Positions 19,092 to 20,792 of a DNA stretch of 20,792 nt are shown here, piece by piece. Both the position numbers and the translations under genes were made by a program. The notes under the pieces were generated by a model. That model was not told where the DNA came from. It saw only the letters and a list, made by a program, of their open reading frames with translations, and ran no database searches. Origin of the DNA: Gnetum montanum (taxonomy: Eukaryota > Streptophyta > Gnetopsida > Gnetales > Gnetaceae). The stretch spans positions 1-20,792 of the forward strand of contig MNCI01026436.1 of assembly GCA_015680685.1 (NCBI GenBank). The letters are read 5' to 3'. Each line of letters begins with the position of its first letter. Position 1 is the first letter of the stretch.

Positions 19092-20792
19092 ATGCAGTTG
19101 GAAAAACAGTTGAACTTGAATCTTGAAGAGAACATCGCAATTCAAAAAAGAGAAGAAAGAGTTATGATTCCTATGCAAGATTTTGCTCAATTTAAAGCTT
19201 TACCGGGTACATCTAATGTTAAGATAGAGATAGAACATGAAAGAGTAGGATCTGAAAAAGGACAATTAATGAGAGATATGTCTAACAAAATAGTGAAGCT
19301 TGAAAAAGCATTGGCAAGAGTAAATATCAAGGAGGAAAAGAAAAGTAGAAAGCATAAACATCAAGACACTAAGTTAGTAGAGGATGAAGATGAAAGTGAT
19401 CTTATTATGTCCAACTTTCTTGATATTGAATCTGACAATGAGTTATCTAGTGTTCACTATGCAAGTAAATCTTCTAGTAATGGATCAAGCGATACTTCTT
19501 CTCTATCAAGTTCTGAAGAAGATATGTCATCAAATGAAGAGTGTAATAACAATGAAGAAAATGGATATAGTCTTCGATCTAAGGAAAGACTTATTACTAA
19601 TCCATCTACTAAGAGAAAAGCTTTTGAGCCAGGTAGAAAGGATAAGAATAAAGGTAAAGACAATCAAGTGGAGCAAAGCACTCCAAATCAGTCTTTTAGT
19701 AAATGGATAAAGAGATCAAACTTCATTGGTGATGGAGAATATGATTTGATTGAAGACCTTAAACATGTCAAGGACAATATTAGCCTCTATCAGTTGCTTC
19801 AAATAGGAGATCAGCAAAGAAAGGCTTTAGAATTCATTAAAGGAAAAAGGAGAGCTAGAGAATCAGAGTTAAGTTATGTGTCTAACAATGATGAGAAATT
19901 AAAGACTTCGTATGACAAAGAAGCTCCTCCTTTCCTTTTGACAATGAAATTGAAAGATAAATACTTATATAATTGTTTGGTTGATTCTGGAACTACATCT
20001 ACTATAATGCCATTGTCTATATGTAAGAAACTTGGTTTGATTCTTGAAAGGTCAGATAAGAAGATTGTTCAAGTGGATAAAAGTAGAGTGAAGATTGTGG
20101 GTCAACTACCAAATGTTCTATTGGAAATTGCTTCTGAACCCCGTATCAGAAGTAGAGTAACTATTCAAGTGGCAGACGTACCAGATTCACATAGTCTTTT
20201 ATTGAGTAGAAGTTGGAGCAAGAATTTTTCAGGTTACATATCAACAGATTATTCTCACATGTGGTTACCTTGGAAAGGAAAACCAAATCAGATATACATT
20301 TATAGTGAACCTATGATGATTGATAACATTACTTCAAATGGAATAAATAAAATGGTTGAAAAAGGAGGTGTTGAAAACAAAATTTGTACACTCCAAGAAA
20401 GTTATAGTCCTGAAAAAGAACAATCAAAGCAAGAAGTTAAATGGGAGTTATACTTTGACGGTTCATGTAATTCAAAAGGTGTAGGAGTTGGAATAGTTAT
20501 ATTCAAGAATGGTACACCTGAAATTCTCAAGGAAATTCATCTATCTTTTCCTTGTACTAACAACAGGGCTGAGTATGAAGCTTTATGCATTGGTATGAGA
20601 ATAGCTCTAGACAAAAAGATCAAAGAAATCACTATTAAACGAGACTCAAGATTAGTCTGTGAGCAAGTAAAGGGTAACTGTGTTGTAAAGAGCTCATTCT
20701 TGAGACCTTATAAGCAACTTACTTGTAAATTATTAGAGCAGTTTCAACATTGCCAAATAAAGCATGTAAATAGAGCAGAGAATCTTATAGCA
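19092..20792 (+). CDS. Intact retroelement polyprotein: coiled-coil N-terminus, aspartic protease, then RNase H (no RT between)
   Basis: The frame is open from 18987 to the window end (602 codons); the first ATG is at 19092 (MQLEKQLNLNLEE), giving at least 567 codons, partial at the 3' end. Residues 55-90 form a charged helix (KIVKLEKAL). Residues 97-160 are Ser/Glu/Asp-rich, followed by a basic stretch. Residues 205-235 carry SKWIKRSNFIG and DLIEDLKHVKDNISLYQLL, a block typical just before the protease of plant Ty3/gypsy elements. The protease covers about 278-410: LVDSGTTSTIMP with catalytic D298, then VADVPDSHSLLLSR and STDYSHMWLPWKG. RNase H starts near W451 (WELYFDGSCNSKG, D456), with CTNNRAEYEAL (E494) and RDSRLV (D518), and resembles the archaeal-type RNase H of Tat elements. 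No reverse transcriptase, capsid core or zinc knuckle is present. No stop or frameshift was found in any domain. Confidence 0.85.
   Translation, partial: MQLEKQLNLNLEENIAIQKREERVMIPMQDFAQFKALPGTSNVKIEIEHERVGSEKGQLMRDMSNKIVKLEKALARVNIKEEKKSRKHKHQDTKLVEDEDESDLIMSNFLDIESDNELSSVHYASKSSSNGSSDTSSLSSSEEDMSSNEECNNNEENGYSLRSKERLITNPSTKRKAFEPGRKDKNKGKDNQVEQSTPNQSFSKWIKRSNFIGDGEYDLIEDLKHVKDNISLYQLLQIGDQQRKALEFIKGKRRARESELSYVSNNDEKLKTSYDKEAPPFLLTMKLKDKYLYNCLVDSGTTSTIMPLSICKKLGLILERSDKKIVQVDKSRVKIVGQLPNVLLEIASEPRIRSRVTIQVADVPDSHSLLLSRSWSKNFSGYISTDYSHMWLPWKGKPNQIYIYSEPMMIDNITSNGINKMVEKGGVENKICTLQESYSPEKEQSKQEVKWELYFDGSCNSKGVGVGIVIFKNGTPEILKEIHLSFPCTNNRAEYEALCIGMRIALDKKIKEITIKRDSRLVCEQVKGNCVVKSSFLRPYKQLTCKLLEQFQHCQIKHVNRAENLIA

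Noticed and set aside
19384-19710. 108-codon plus-strand frame and the overlapping 68-codon minus-strand frame
   Set aside because: Both are out of frame with the intact polyprotein that covers the region and lack any domain.
1-20792. tRNA, rRNA, CRISPR array, bacterial operon or riboswitch
   Set aside because: No array of regular repeats, no cloverleaf or rRNA-like conserved sequence, and the gene content is plant retroelement throughout.

Overview
This window looks like plant nuclear DNA made almost entirely of old LTR retrotransposons. I see no prokaryotic gene layout, tRNA, rRNA or CRISPR array. A large seed-plant genome, perhaps a gymnosperm, is an inference from the style of the elements; the species cannot be read from the sequence. 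Most coding remains are full of stops and frameshifts and carry few CpG dinucleotides, as expected for anciently methylated transposons.

Layout, left to right. (1) 1 to about 620, plus strand: the C-terminal part of a gag-like gene, clearly related to the gag decayed on the minus strand at about 13440-12830. (2) About 620-2880: no gene; a T-rich tract and three copies of a short repeat that recurs inverted near 8000. (3) 2879-14702, minus strand: a decayed Ty3/gypsy element of the Athila/Tat (OTA) type. In its own 5' to 3' direction it has gag (14702-12450), protease, reverse transcriptase, RNase H, integrase with a C-terminal extension (to about 8884), a spacer, an extra long coiled-coil ORF (6748-3882), a polypurine tract and a predicted 904-bp 3' LTR (3782-2879). 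(4) About 17645-14995, minus strand: a decayed Ty1/copia pol (integrase, reverse transcriptase, RNase H), probably inserted at or replacing the 5' end of the gypsy element. (5) About 17940-18880: a sharply different CpG-rich, less AT-rich block with a very good plant start codon at 18062 and several short open frames of unknown identity. (6) 18987-20792, plus strand: a reading frame of 602 codons without a stop that runs off the window. It encodes a coiled-coil, acidic/basic N-terminal half, an aspartic protease with an intact DSG motif, and then directly an RNase H with its visible catalytic acidic residues. No reverse transcriptase lies between the last two.

The two minus-strand elements are dead: stops or substitutions hit catalytic residues of reverse transcriptase, protease and integrase. 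The right-hand plus-strand frame is the only intact long coding sequence. It is the part most likely to be recent, still active or otherwise maintained, and its protease-to-RNase H order is the most unusual thing in the window.
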